20,829 nt of DNA from CAYHCE01 sp964355015 (lineage in GTDB: Bacteria > Cyanobacteriota > Cyanobacteriia > PCC-6307 > Cyanobiaceae): NCBI GenBank assembly GCA_964355015.1, contig CAYHCE010000047.1, forward strand, positions 1-20,829, written 5' to 3'. The translations under genes and the position numbers were made by a program. The notes below the pieces were generated by a model. The model did not search any database and was not told the origin of the DNA. It saw only the letters and a program-made list of their open reading frames with translations. Of this stretch, positions 15,201 through 20,829 are shown piece by piece (the first letter of the stretch is position 1; each line of letters begins with the position of its first letter).

Positions 15201-15326
15201 GCTGTCGAGCTCCCCCTTCTCGGGGAAGCGGTCCTGTTGCTCCGCCTGACGGACGCTGGAGAGCGGCAGGGTGTCGTAGAGCTGGGGGGTGACCCTGGTG
15301 CTGCCGCTGCTGGCGGTCACGGTCAT
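12291..15326 (-). CDS. apcE: Phycobilisome core-membrane linker (ApcE, L-CM)
   Basis: Large linker and terminal energy emitter that scaffolds the phycobilisome core and anchors it to the thylakoid. The 1011 residues show: an alpha-phycobiliprotein-like domain (about 18-245) interrupted by the usual insertion loop (about 77-150); chromophore Cys203 in LEKGCSLAATNV; then three linker (REP) repeats at about 285-415, 552-678 and 855-980, each with the xxFGxxTVPYxR ending (GEETVPYLR, GEDTVPYER, GRDTVPYLR). Three repeats predict a tricylindrical core. Arms between repeats are Pro/Ser/Thr/Arg-rich, the longest at 680-850. ATG 15326 (MTVTASSGSTRVTPQLYDT) was chosen from the family N-terminus. No Shine-Dalgarno is visible. 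From about 13380 down to the stop the sequence is less G+C rich than the rest (see findings). Confidence 0.97.
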   Translation of the reverse strand: MTVTASSGSTRVTPQLYDTLPLSSVRQAEQQDRFPEKGELDSLLTFFRSGSARVEVARRISANADAIVAKAANRIFAGGTPLSYLDAPLTPFAVTVNAIDGALLAADQVAAATSVRTFAQGSGGTGLLGRILEGVQADADVRVVLPSGFSPISVARYGTERMRKSLRDMGWFLRYVGYAVVAGDPSILAVNTRGLRDVLEKGCSLAATNVALQEMRAAAANLFRKEPESRQLVIDCFNVLLRELAVATPSARQRLGSPESQGLQLPAIYALAAEGRQRFVMRPGLSGREKAEVIRAAYRQVFERDIVKGYSQVVAPVEATQVSQGQIPMREFIRALGRSKEYRRQFYGRFSNSRVVELAFRHFLGRGISSIEEFRRYFAIVSAQGLPGLVDSLINTMEYAELFGEETVPYLRVLGEEAQESAGWGSNRKLFRFSAPFEGAPQYITLYSAYRQPLPDQHAYGGGNDPLALNYGAIFPSATASVATRPAPFSYDTRRILVGNGMSQPGQMDSPQFRASSPRRVGPRVVRLQQIATGGSSVPRRSGQPSVRGTEASTQAVIRAVYVQVLGTPGYAGEPITLDEIKLENGDITLREFIRQVARSNAFRRRYWAGLYITKAIEVIHRRLLGRPTFGRREINGYFDTAARKGFYGIVDAILDSSEYLEAFGEDTVPYERFVTPGDLNARRVPKLLRSLDLETVADLSLTQRPEVAESTQFRSTGDLTPRNLTDNRRRKVIGNWTAKIRDGERPTPPPSVPEGPQSLRQPPEPTRRWRTPRLRTSSSTNGWTATAAVPGTSTEQFRPQITGSWSSVTGTGTLSLSPASQSDAAMTKALAGAQPQGFKRRSGLDQTVKLPAGADEATLQQVIEASYRQLINRVPLEAERLGDPESQLRDGRLSVSEFIGVITASDLFQERLNCMAPLRAASAAYLALLGRAAQPKEVSLYLATRAKKGQQSALDELLNSQEYADRFGRDTVPYLRGMTSEAGIPLPTVNRTAALYAGNAGLTPPTLEPI

Positions 15327-15478
15327 GAACGGGCGTGTACCGGGCGGAGCCACGTTACGGCTGGGCTCCGGGCGCTCCCTGACCCCATGAACAAATGTTT
15401 GCAGCCGAAGGGTCGCAGGACCCCGGCAGGTGCCTGGCCCATGAAAAGCTCCCCTGAGCCAAGTGCCAAGAACGTCCG
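15327..15478. other. Divergent intergenic region between apcE and the methyltransferase gene
   Basis: This 152-base gap must hold the apcE promoter (minus) and that of the methyltransferase gene (plus). A small AT-rich patch at 15388-15398 includes AACAAATGTT, a near-palindrome. I found no strong -35/-10 pair, no terminator and no ORF. Confidence 0.45.
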
Positions 15479-16702
15479 ATGAGTCCAGGCCCAGCCGATG
15501 CCGCCACGCCGGTGGTGAGCGCCTTTTACGACCGCTTCCCCTACCCGGGGGATCCGCTGCAGGATGGCCCTCCGCCCGGATACAACTGGCGCTGGAGCCA
15601 TGACTGCGCCAGCAGCGCCTGCACCGGACGCCTGCCCCGCCTGGGGCGGCCGCCGCGCATCCTCGACGCCGGTTGCGGCACCGGAGTCAGCACCGACTAC
15701 CTGGCCCACCTCAATCCCGGGGCCGAGATCCTGGCCGTCGACATCAGCGCCGGCGCCCTGGATCTTGCCCGGGAGCGGCTGCGGCGCTCCGGCGGGCTCG
15801 GGCTCAGCGGCACCCTGCGCATCGAGCAGCGCAGCCTGCTGGAACTGGCCGGCGAAGGGCCCTTCGACCTGATCAATTCGGTCGGGGTGCTGCATCACCT
15901 GCGCAAGCCTGAGGCCGGACTGGCGGCGCTGGCCGCCCTGCTCAGGCCCGGCGGTCTGCTCCATCTTTTCCTCTACGCCGATGGCGGGCGCTGGGAGATC
16001 CACCGGGTGCAGCGGGCCCTCAGCGCCCTGGCGGTGGCGGGCGATGCCGAAGGGCTGAGGCTCGGTCGCGAGCTGTTTGCCGATCTGCCGCCCCAAAACC
16101 GGCTGCGCCGGCACCACGAACAACGCTGGGCCCTCGACACGGCCGCGGACGCCAATTTCGCGGACATGTACCTCCATCCCCAGGAAACCAGCTACGACCT
16201 CGAGCGCCTGTTCCGGTTCGTGGCGAGCGCCGAGCTGGAGTTCGCCGGCTTCTCCAATCCGGAGGTCTGGGATCCGGCCCGGCTGTTGCAGGGGGAGCTG
16301 CTGGAGCGGGCCAGGGCCCTGCCGCTGCGGCAGCAGTGGGCCCTGGTCGAGACGCTCGATCCGGAGATCAGCCATTTCGAGTTCTTCCTCAGCCGGGGTC
16401 CTCTCCTCCCCAGCCGCTGGGACGACGACGCGGAGCTGCTGGCCGCCGGTGGGCAGCGGAACCCCTGCCTCTGGGGCTGGCCGGCCGCGGATCTGCTGGA
16501 TCCCGACCTGCGGCCGATCCGCCTCGATGCTCCTGGACTGCAGCTCCTGCAGGCCGTCGAGGCGGCAGGGCCGGCCATGCCGCTCGGGGCACTGCCGCTG
16601 GGCTGGCCGGCCGCGGAGCTGGCATCGGCAGCCAGGGATCTCTGGCGGCGGCGTCTGCTGCTGCTCGCGCCTGCCGCAGAGCCCGTGGTGCCGGCTGTGT
16701 AA
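15479..16702 (+). CDS. Class I SAM-dependent methyltransferase of unknown substrate
   Basis: Predicted soluble methyltransferase of 407 residues. The N-terminal segment has AFYDRFPYPGDPLQ. A Rossmann domain follows at about 58-190: motif I LDAGCGTGVSTDYLA (61-75), motif II with the acidic VDISAGALDLARERL, motif IV INSVGVLHHLRKPEAGL and the post-motif LRPGGLLHLFLY. Residues about 195-407 form a second part with YLHPQETSYDLERLFRFV, then SNPEVWDPARLL, then NPCLWGWPAADLLDP, ending in an Ala/Leu-rich helical tail. I do not recognise that part as a named domain. The DxFPYPG opening resembles cyanobacterial methyltransferases annotated only by domain. It diverges from apcE and ends just before the ATP synthase operon; the position alone does not show a photosynthetic role. 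The ATG at 15479 lacks a Shine-Dalgarno. Confidence 0.8.
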   Translation: MSPGPADAATPVVSAFYDRFPYPGDPLQDGPPPGYNWRWSHDCASSACTGRLPRLGRPPRILDAGCGTGVSTDYLAHLNPGAEILAVDISAGALDLARERLRRSGGLGLSGTLRIEQRSLLELAGEGPFDLINSVGVLHHLRKPEAGLAALAALLRPGGLLHLFLYADGGRWEIHRVQRALSALAVAGDAEGLRLGRELFADLPPQNRLRRHHEQRWALDTAADANFADMYLHPQETSYDLERLFRFVASAELEFAGFSNPEVWDPARLLQGELLERARALPLRQQWALVETLDPEISHFEFFLSRGPLLPSRWDDDAELLAAGGQRNPCLWGWPAADLLDPDLRPIRLDAPGLQLLQAVEAAGPAMPLGALPLGWPAAELASAARDLWRRRLLLLAPAAEPVVPAV

Positions 16703-16710
16703 CAGCTTCG

Positions 16711-16719
16711 TGATAGATT
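16711..16719 (+). promoter_or_regulatory. Candidate extended -10 element for the ATP synthase operon
   Basis: TGATAGATT has the form TG-n-TAGATT, an extended -10 hexamer, 9 bases past the methyltransferase stop and about 30 bases before the first atp1 start codon. No good -35 sits 17 bases upstream. Placement fits a promoter, but sequence alone is weak support. Confidence 0.3.
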
Positions 16720-16721
16720 CC

Positions 16722-16749
16722 GCGCGCCTTTTCAAACGAGCAGGCGCGC
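16722..16749. repeat. 7-bp inverted repeat at the start of atp1
   Basis: GCGCGCC (16722-16728) and GGCGCGC (16743-16749) are perfect reverse complements around a 14-base loop beginning TTTT. The right arm abuts the TTG start at 16750. It could be a leader hairpin hiding the start, or a weak terminator for the methyltransferase gene; no T-run follows the second arm. Confidence 0.5.
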
Positions 16750-17289
16750 TTGCAGGCCCTTCCCGTGTCAGGCCCTTCCGCCCCCGGCAGCTCAGCCGGC
16801 ACCGGTGCTCCGGCGGCTTCGCCTCCGGAGCTGCCTGACCTGCGGGCCTCGCTCCTGCAGGGACTTTCCGGACGGGAAACGGCGGTACCGGTTCTGGTGT
16901 CGCCGTCAGCCTCGCTGGAGCCAGCCCCACCAGTCGACGTGCCCGATAACGGCATGGAGGAGTACGCACGACTCCAGCGCCGCCTGCTGCTGTCTACCCT
17001 GATCGTCTCCGTTCTGGCCGTTTCGGTCACGGCTCTGCTGTTCGATCGGACAGCGGCGCTGAGCATGCTGGTGGGGGCGGCGGCAGGCATGCTCTACCTG
17101 CGGCTTCTGGCCCGCAGTGTGGCCCGCATCGGCGCCGACTCCCGTCAGGTGGGCAAGTCCCAGCTGCTGGTGCCCGTGGTGCTGGTGCTGGCCTCAAGCC
17201 GCCTTCCCCAGCTGGCGATCGTTCCTGCCCTGGTGGGATTCCTGCTCTACAAGCCGGCCCTTCTGCTGCAGGCCTTCATCCGGCCCTGA
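16750..17289 (+). CDS. atp1: ATP synthase protein I (Atp1, AtpI-like assembly factor)
   Basis: Small membrane protein encoded first in cyanobacterial and many bacterial atp operons; family work points to a helper in c-ring assembly or stability rather than a structural subunit. The recognisable part starts at Met69: MEEYARLQRRLLLSTL, then hydrophobic segments at about 77-98, 101-117, 138-150 and 156-173, with LRLLARSVARIG and SRLPQLAIVPALVGFLLYK typical of cyanobacterial Atp1. Residues 1-68 from TTG 16750 are Pro/Ala/Ser-rich and probably disordered. In-frame alternatives are GTG 16765 and ATG 16954 (111 residues, nearer the length of homologs I know). The frame is blocked by stops at 16711-16716. 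The next gene, subunit a, begins 64 bases later. Confidence 0.82.
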   Translation: MQALPVSGPSAPGSSAGTGAPAASPPELPDLRASLLQGLSGRETAVPVLVSPSASLEPAPPVDVPDNGMEEYARLQRRLLLSTLIVSVLAVSVTALLFDRTAALSMLVGAAAGMLYLRLLARSVARIGADSRQVGKSQLLVPVVLVLASSRLPQLAIVPALVGFLLYKPALLLQAFIRP

Positions 17290-17352
17290 AGATCGCGACC
17301 AGCGATCGTTCTCTCCCCATCCGTCGCGTCAGCGGCCTCTCTGAAACCCCCG

Positions 17353-18081
17353 ATGGTTCCGTTGCCTTTCTTTCTCCCCTTCGCCGAACTGGAGGTGGGT
17401 CAGCACCTCTACTGGCAGATCGGTGGCTACCAGATCCACGGCCAGGTCTTCCTGAGCTCCTGGGTCGTCATCGGTGCCCTGCTCGCCCTCGTGGTGGCCG
17501 GCACCAGGCAGCTGGACCGCGATCCCCGCGGTGTGCAGAACCTGCTGGAATTCGTCTGGGGCTACCTGCGCGATCTGGCCCGCGAGCAGATCGGCGAGAA
17601 GGCCTACCGCGACTGGCTGCCGTTCATCGGCACCCTGTTCCTGTTCATCTTCGTGAGCAACTGGGGCGGCGCCCTGGTCCCCTGGAAGCTGATCCATCTG
17701 CCCAGTGGTGAACTCGGTGCGCCCACCGCCGATATCAACACGACGATCGCCCTGGCGCTGCTCGTCTCGCTGGCTTACTTCTATGCGGGCCTGAGCCGCA
17801 AGGGTTTCCGGTACTTCGAGTACTACGTGGAGCCCACGCCGATCATGCTTCCGTTCAAGATCGTCGAGGATTTCACCAAGCCTCTCTCTCTCTCCTTCCG
17901 TCTGTTCGGCAACATCCTGGCGGATGAACTCGTGGTGGCGGTTCTCGCCTTCCTGGTGCCCCTTGTCGTGCCCCTGCCTGCCATGTTCCTGGGTCTGTTC
18001 ACGAGCGCGATCCAGGCTCTCATCTTCGCCACCCTCGCTGCCTACTACATCGGTGAGGCGGTGCACGAAGAGCACCACTGA
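17353..18081 (+). CDS. atpB: ATP synthase subunit a
   Basis: Membrane stator subunit of the Fo motor that forms the two proton half-channels against the c-ring (called atpI in older cyanobacterial nomenclature). The 242 residues have five or six hydrophobic helices. The essential arginine is Arg183 in KPLSLSFRLFGNILADELVV. Other family segments are DWLPFIGTLFLFIFVSNWGG (87-106), a PTADINTT loop (124-131) and the C-terminal SAIQALIFATLAAYYIGEA. ATG 17353 gives the short picocyanobacterial N-terminus MVPLPFFLPFAELEVG; no Shine-Dalgarno is seen. A 6-bp inverted repeat (GATCGC/GCGATC, 17291-17307) lies in the gap from atp1. A strong stem-loop follows the gene. Confidence 0.97.
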   Translation: MVPLPFFLPFAELEVGQHLYWQIGGYQIHGQVFLSSWVVIGALLALVVAGTRQLDRDPRGVQNLLEFVWGYLRDLAREQIGEKAYRDWLPFIGTLFLFIFVSNWGGALVPWKLIHLPSGELGAPTADINTTIALALLVSLAYFYAGLSRKGFRYFEYYVEPTPIMLPFKIVEDFTKPLSLSFRLFGNILADELVVAVLAFLVPLVVPLPAMFLGLFTSAIQALIFATLAAYYIGEAVHEEHH

Positions 18082-18088
18082 TCCAGGT

Positions 18089-18120
18089 CCGTGCCTCCCC
18101 CGGCTCCTGGGGAGGCACGG
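18089..18120 (+). promoter_or_regulatory. 12-bp stem-loop between subunit a and subunit c genes
   Basis: CCGTGCCTCCCC (18089-18100) and GGGGAGGCACGG (18109-18120) pair perfectly around an 8-base loop, starting 8 bases past the atpB stop. No T-run follows, so full termination is unlikely. A role in partial termination, RNA processing or protecting the downstream c-subunit message is an inference from its position. Confidence 0.75.
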
Positions 18121-18248
18121 TCCACCGCTCTGCTAAATCTCCTGCGCGCAGGTCCGGCTTGGCCCGGGCCCATCTCCCTCCCGGAGATGTCCCAGGCGCC
18201 AGGTTCATCCCGCGCTCTTCCGGCGCCCCCCATCCCCAACGTTCCACC

Positions 18249-18497
18249 ATGGATTCCATCACTTCTGCTGCGTCTGTTGTGGCTGCCGGTCTGGCCGTCG
18301 GCCTCGGTGCCATCGGCCCCGGCATCGGCCAGGGCACCGCTGCAGGCGGAGCTGTAGAGGGCATCGCCCGTCAGCCCGAAGCCGAAGGGAAGATCCGCGG
18401 CACCCTGCTGCTCTCCCTCGCTTTCATGGAAGCGCTCACCATCTACGGCCTGGTCGTGGCCTTGGTGCTGCTGTTCGCCAACCCCTTCGCCGGCTGA
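18249..18497 (+). CDS. atpE: ATP synthase subunit c
   Basis: Proteolipid of the rotating Fo ring (older cyanobacterial name atpH). The 82 residues form two membrane helices joined by the polar loop ARQPEAEGKIR. Helix 1 is Gly-rich (GLAVGLGAIGPGIGQGTAAG); helix 2 carries the proton-binding Glu61 in SLAFMEALTIYGL. The N-terminus MDSITSAASVVAAGLAVG places the start at ATG 18249; the frame is open to 18159 but the extra residues are unrelated. No Shine-Dalgarno is visible. A 12-bp stem-loop ends 128 bases upstream and a smaller hairpin lies 24 bases downstream; intergenic gaps here (167 and 150 bases) are much longer than elsewhere in the operon. Confidence 0.98.
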   Translation: MDSITSAASVVAAGLAVGLGAIGPGIGQGTAAGGAVEGIARQPEAEGKIRGTLLLSLAFMEALTIYGLVVALVLLFANPFAG

Positions 18498-18521
18498 TCG
18501 CCTCCCCAACGGAACGGGGCA

Positions 18522-18539
18522 CCGGGCCTGAGGCCACGG
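18522..18539 (+). promoter_or_regulatory. Stem-loop downstream of subunit c gene
   Basis: CCGGGCC (18522-18528) can pair with GGCC (18532-18535) and CGG (18537-18539) around a TGA loop with one bulged A. It starts 24 bases after the atpE stop and has no T-run. Possibly a stabilising 3' structure on a processed c-subunit message; weak on its own. Confidence 0.4.
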
Positions 18540-18647
18540 ACCCCGAACCGGATCCGAGCTGACCCAACCGCTTCTCTGTCCATCCATACGGTGCTCTCCG
18601 GTGTCCTGCCGGCGATGCCGACCTGATCCTTCCAGCGCTGCCGCCCC

Positions 18648-19118
18648 ATGACCAGCTGGCTACTGCTTGCCGCAGCCGGTGCTCCGGAGGGAGGTCTCTT
18701 CGACCTCGATGCCACGTTGCCGCTGATGGCGGTGCAGGTGGTGCTCCTCACCTTCATTCTCAATGCCCTGTTCTTCCGTCCGGTCGGACGGACGGTGGAA
18801 GAGCGGGAGAGCTACATCACCACCAGCCGCGCCGAAGCCAAGCAGAAGCTGGCCCAGGCCGAGCGCCTCGAGGCCGATCTCCGCCAGCAGCTCAAGGAGG
18901 CTCGGCAGAAGGCCCAGACTTTGGTCGTCGAGGCCGAGCAGGAGATGGATCGGCTCTACCGCAGCGCCCTGGCCACCGCCCAGGCCGAGGCCAACGCCAG
19001 CCGTGAAACGGCACGCCGCGTGATCGACACCCAGCGGAAGCAGGCCGAGGAAAGCCTCAGCACGGATGCCGAGCGGCTCGGCGATCTGATCGTCAATCGT
19101 CTGCTGGCAGCCCAATGA
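18648..19118 (+). CDS. atpG: ATP synthase subunit b'
   Basis: Second peripheral-stalk subunit found in photosynthetic organisms, which forms a b/b' heterodimer (atpG in cyanobacterial nomenclature, atpF2 in UniProt). The 156 residues have a single N-terminal membrane helix (about 22-43: LPLMAVQVVLLTFILNALFF), then FRPVGRTVEERESYI, and a long charged coiled coil from about 52 to the end. The missing Gly-rich b-type opening and the RPVGRTVEER motif separate b' from b. The stop overlaps the atpF start (ATGA), favouring coupled, near 1:1 translation of the pair. Start ATG 18648; no Shine-Dalgarno. Confidence 0.95.
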   Translation: MTSWLLLAAAGAPEGGLFDLDATLPLMAVQVVLLTFILNALFFRPVGRTVEERESYITTSRAEAKQKLAQAERLEADLRQQLKEARQKAQTLVVEAEQEMDRLYRSALATAQAEANASRETARRVIDTQRKQAEESLSTDAERLGDLIVNRLLAAQ

Positions 19119-19645
19119 GCATCCTCCTTCCCATGCCCGCCCTGCTGGCTTCCCAGGGAGGTTTCGGCCTCAATCTCGATCTGTTCGAGACCAACGTGAT
19201 CAACCTGGCGATCGTGATCGCCGCGATGGTCTGGTTCCTGCCCAAGGTCCTGGGGGGAATCCTCGAACGCCGGCGCAGCGCGATCCTCTCCGATCTCGAA
19301 GACGCCGAGCAGCGGCTGCAGCAGGCCACCCTTGCCCTGAGCAAGGCCCAGCAGGAGCTGACCGAGGCCCAGAAGAAAGCCGAGCAGATCCGTGTCGACG
19401 GCCACGCCCGCGCCGATGCCCTGCGCCTCGAGAGCGAGCTCCGCACGGTCAGTGAGATGGCCCGTGTCAAGCAGGGAGCCGTCGCCGACCTCCAGTCTGA
19501 GGCGGTCCGCGTCAGCGAACAGCTGCGTCGGGAAGCGGCTCGCCGCGCCATCGAGCGCGCCCTGGCCTGTCTGCCGGGCAAGCTCGATGCCGAAGCGCAG
19601 GCACGCCTGATCGACCAATCCATCAACAGCCTGGGGCAAGCCTGA
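19115..19645 (+). CDS. atpF: ATP synthase subunit b
   Basis: Peripheral-stalk subunit that ties subunit a to the F1 head through delta. The 176 residues open with a short lead (MSILLPMPALLASQGGFG) and LNLDLFETNVINLAIVI, with a membrane helix at about 26-45 (AIVIAAMVWFLPKVLGGIL), then ERRRSAILSDLEDAEQRL and a long Ala/Glu/Gln/Arg coiled coil to about residue 150. It overlaps the b' gene upstream (ATGA) and the delta gene downstream (TGATG, one base shared). In cyanobacteria the N-terminal segment is often processed; a Met at residue 7 is an alternative start. Confidence 0.96.
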   Translation: MSILLPMPALLASQGGFGLNLDLFETNVINLAIVIAAMVWFLPKVLGGILERRRSAILSDLEDAEQRLQQATLALSKAQQELTEAQKKAEQIRVDGHARADALRLESELRTVSEMARVKQGAVADLQSEAVRVSEQLRREAARRAIERALACLPGKLDAEAQARLIDQSINSLGQA

Positions 19646-20193
19646 TGCCGCTGCTCAACTCCATTGCCACCCCCTACGCCGAGGCCCTGCTTCAGGTGGC
19701 CGACCAGCGCGATGAATCCGAAACGGTGGCCCAGCAGGTCCGGGAGCTGCTGCAGCTGTGGCACGCCTCACCCGAACTGCGCCACGCCCTCACCTCCCCG
19801 GTGATCGAGCCCGAGGCCAAGAAGGGGGCGCTGGTCAGTCTGTTCAGCGCTGATCTGACCCCTTCCCTGCTGAACCTGCTGAAGCTGATGGCCGACCGTC
19901 AGCGGATCGCGGTACTGGATGCGGTGCTCGATCGTTTCCTTGTCCTCTACCGCGAACAGCGTGGAATCGCCCTGGCTCGGGTGAGTTCCGCCACCCCGCT
20001 CACCGAAGCGCAGCAGCGGGCCCTTCACACGAAGGTGCAGGCCGTTGCCGGCACGGAGCAGGTGGAGTTCGATCTCCACATCGATCCCTCCCTGATCGGC
20101 GGCTTCATCGTCAGCGTTGGGTCCCAGGTGATCGATGCCAGCCTGGCCGGCCAGGTACGCCGCCTCGGCCTGGCGTTGGCCAAGGCGGGCTAG
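19645..20193 (+). CDS. atpH: ATP synthase subunit delta
   Basis: F1 subunit at the top of the catalytic head that binds the b/b' stalk (older cyanobacterial name atpD). The 182 residues begin LNSIATPYAEALLQVAD, the family's N-terminal helix, which binds alpha. The C-terminal region has TPLTEAQQRALHTKVQA and the signature HIDPSLIGGFIVSVGSQVIDAS (about 149-170). The start ATG shares one base with the atpF stop, so translation is coupled. A 92-base gap precedes the alpha gene, with a small 5-bp hairpin (GACCG/CGGTC, 20201-20215). Confidence 0.97.
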   Translation: MPLLNSIATPYAEALLQVADQRDESETVAQQVRELLQLWHASPELRHALTSPVIEPEAKKGALVSLFSADLTPSLLNLLKLMADRQRIAVLDAVLDRFLVLYREQRGIALARVSSATPLTEAQQRALHTKVQAVAGTEQVEFDLHIDPSLIGGFIVSVGSQVIDASLAGQVRRLGLALAKAG

Positions 20194-20285
20194 CGCCTCA
20201 GACCGTCCTGCGGTCGCACCGGTTTCCCCCCTCCCCCATTTCCCACCGTCCCCTTCATCGCCTCCCCGCCCGGGGATCTCCACCC

Positions 20286-20829
20286 ATGGTTTCCATCCGT
20301 CCCGACGAGATCAGCGCCATCCTCAAGCAGCAGATCGAGGACTACGACAAGTCGATCGCGGTCAGCAACGTCGGAACCGTGCTCTCGGTGGGTGATGGCA
20401 TCGCCCGCATCTATGGCCTGCAGCAGGTGATGTCCGGCGAGCTGGTGCAGTTCGAGGACGGCAGCGAGGGCATCGCGCTCAACCTCGAGGACGACAACGT
20501 GGGCGCGGTGCTGCTGGCCGAAGGCCTCGGCATCCAGGAAGGCAGCACGGTGAAGGCCACCGGCCGCATCGCCGAGGTGCCGGTGGGCGACGCCATGCTC
20601 GGCCGGGTGATCAACCCCCTGGGCCTGCCGATCGACGGCAAGGGGGAGATCGCCACCACCGAGACCCGCCTGATCGAGTCGATGGCGCCCGGCATCATCC
20701 AGCGCAAATCGGTGCATGAGCCGATGCAGACGGGCATCACCGCCATCGACGCGATGATCCCGATCGGCCGCGGTCAGCGCGAACTGATCATCGGCGACCG
20801 CCAGACCGGCAAGACCGCCATCATCCTCG
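20286..20829 (+). CDS. atpA: ATP synthase subunit alpha, N-terminal part (runs off right edge)
   Basis: Non-catalytic nucleotide-binding subunit of the F1 head. An open frame from ATG 20286 gives 181 residues before the edge. It begins MVSIRPDEISAILKQQIEDYD, followed by the beta-barrel segment NVGTVLSVGDGIARIYGL, then LGRVINPLGLPIDGKG, TGITAIDAMIPIGRGQREL, and the P-loop GDRQTGKTA at the right end (about 170-178). All match AtpA, whose usual length is about 505, so roughly one third is present. The gamma gene (atpC) usually follows in cyanobacteria and would lie outside the window. Confidence 0.98.
   Translation, partial: MVSIRPDEISAILKQQIEDYDKSIAVSNVGTVLSVGDGIARIYGLQQVMSGELVQFEDGSEGIALNLEDDNVGAVLLAEGLGIQEGSTVKATGRIAEVPVGDAMLGRVINPLGLPIDGKGEIATTETRLIESMAPGIIQRKSVHEPMQTGITAIDAMIPIGRGQRELIIGDRQTGKTAIIL

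Noticed and set aside
15323..16969. 548-codon minus-strand frame antisense to the methyltransferase gene
   Set aside because: Gly/Pro/Gln/Arg-rich shadow that also crosses the apcE start region.
1..20829. CRISPR arrays, insertion sequences, phage genes, toxin-antitoxin or defence systems
   Set aside because: No regularly spaced repeats, transposase motifs or related genes were found on either strand; nearly all sequence is accounted for by core genes.

Overview
The window comes from a high-GC unicellular picocyanobacterium of the Cyanobium/Synechococcus type. The evidence is a complete allophycocyanin core set (apcE, apcA, apcB, apcC), a cyanobacterial F-ATP synthase operon with separate b and b' subunits, system II cytochrome c biogenesis genes, a cyanobacterial PII protein and a Ski2-like DExH helicase. 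Coding sequence is roughly two-thirds G+C by eye. The HIP1 octamer (GCGATCGC), abundant in many freshwater cyanobacteria, was seen only once.

Layout, left to right. The left edge holds the N-terminal part of bioF (minus strand), divergent from a large Ski2/Mtr4-like helicase gene (plus). purB (minus) and a TlyA-type rRNA methyltransferase gene (plus) follow as a divergent pair. Next is a minus-strand group: a DUF4278 protein, a possible 20-codon ORF, an unrecognised 77-residue protein and glnB (PII). queF (plus) for queuosine synthesis diverges from it. Then ftsW, ccdA and ccsB (minus) read as one operon, with an ATGA overlap between ccdA and ccsB. Upstream of them lies apcABC (minus), which ends at a clear intrinsic terminator. 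A 436-base AT-richer gap with repeats and a second strong terminator separates apcABC from apcE (minus). A SAM-dependent methyltransferase gene of unknown role (plus) diverges from apcE. The right end is the ATP synthase operon atp1-a-c-b'-b-delta-alpha (plus); alpha runs off the edge.

Functionally, the right half serves photosynthesis: the phycobilisome core harvests light, CcdA/CcsB mature the c-type cytochromes of the electron transport chain, and the ATP synthase uses the proton gradient. The left half is housekeeping: biotin, purine and queuosine synthesis, RNA metabolism, ribosome modification and nitrogen/carbon signalling.

I see no CRISPR array, transposase, phage gene, toxin-antitoxin pair or defence gene, and no convincing undescribed multi-gene system. 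The points most worth a second look are small: stem-loops bracketing the c-subunit gene, the repeat-rich apcA leader, the short-gene cluster feeding into glnB (with a TGA-ATG in-frame junction), Phe instead of Tyr at PII position 51, a CxxC motif in ApcC, and a composition shift in the last third of apcE.
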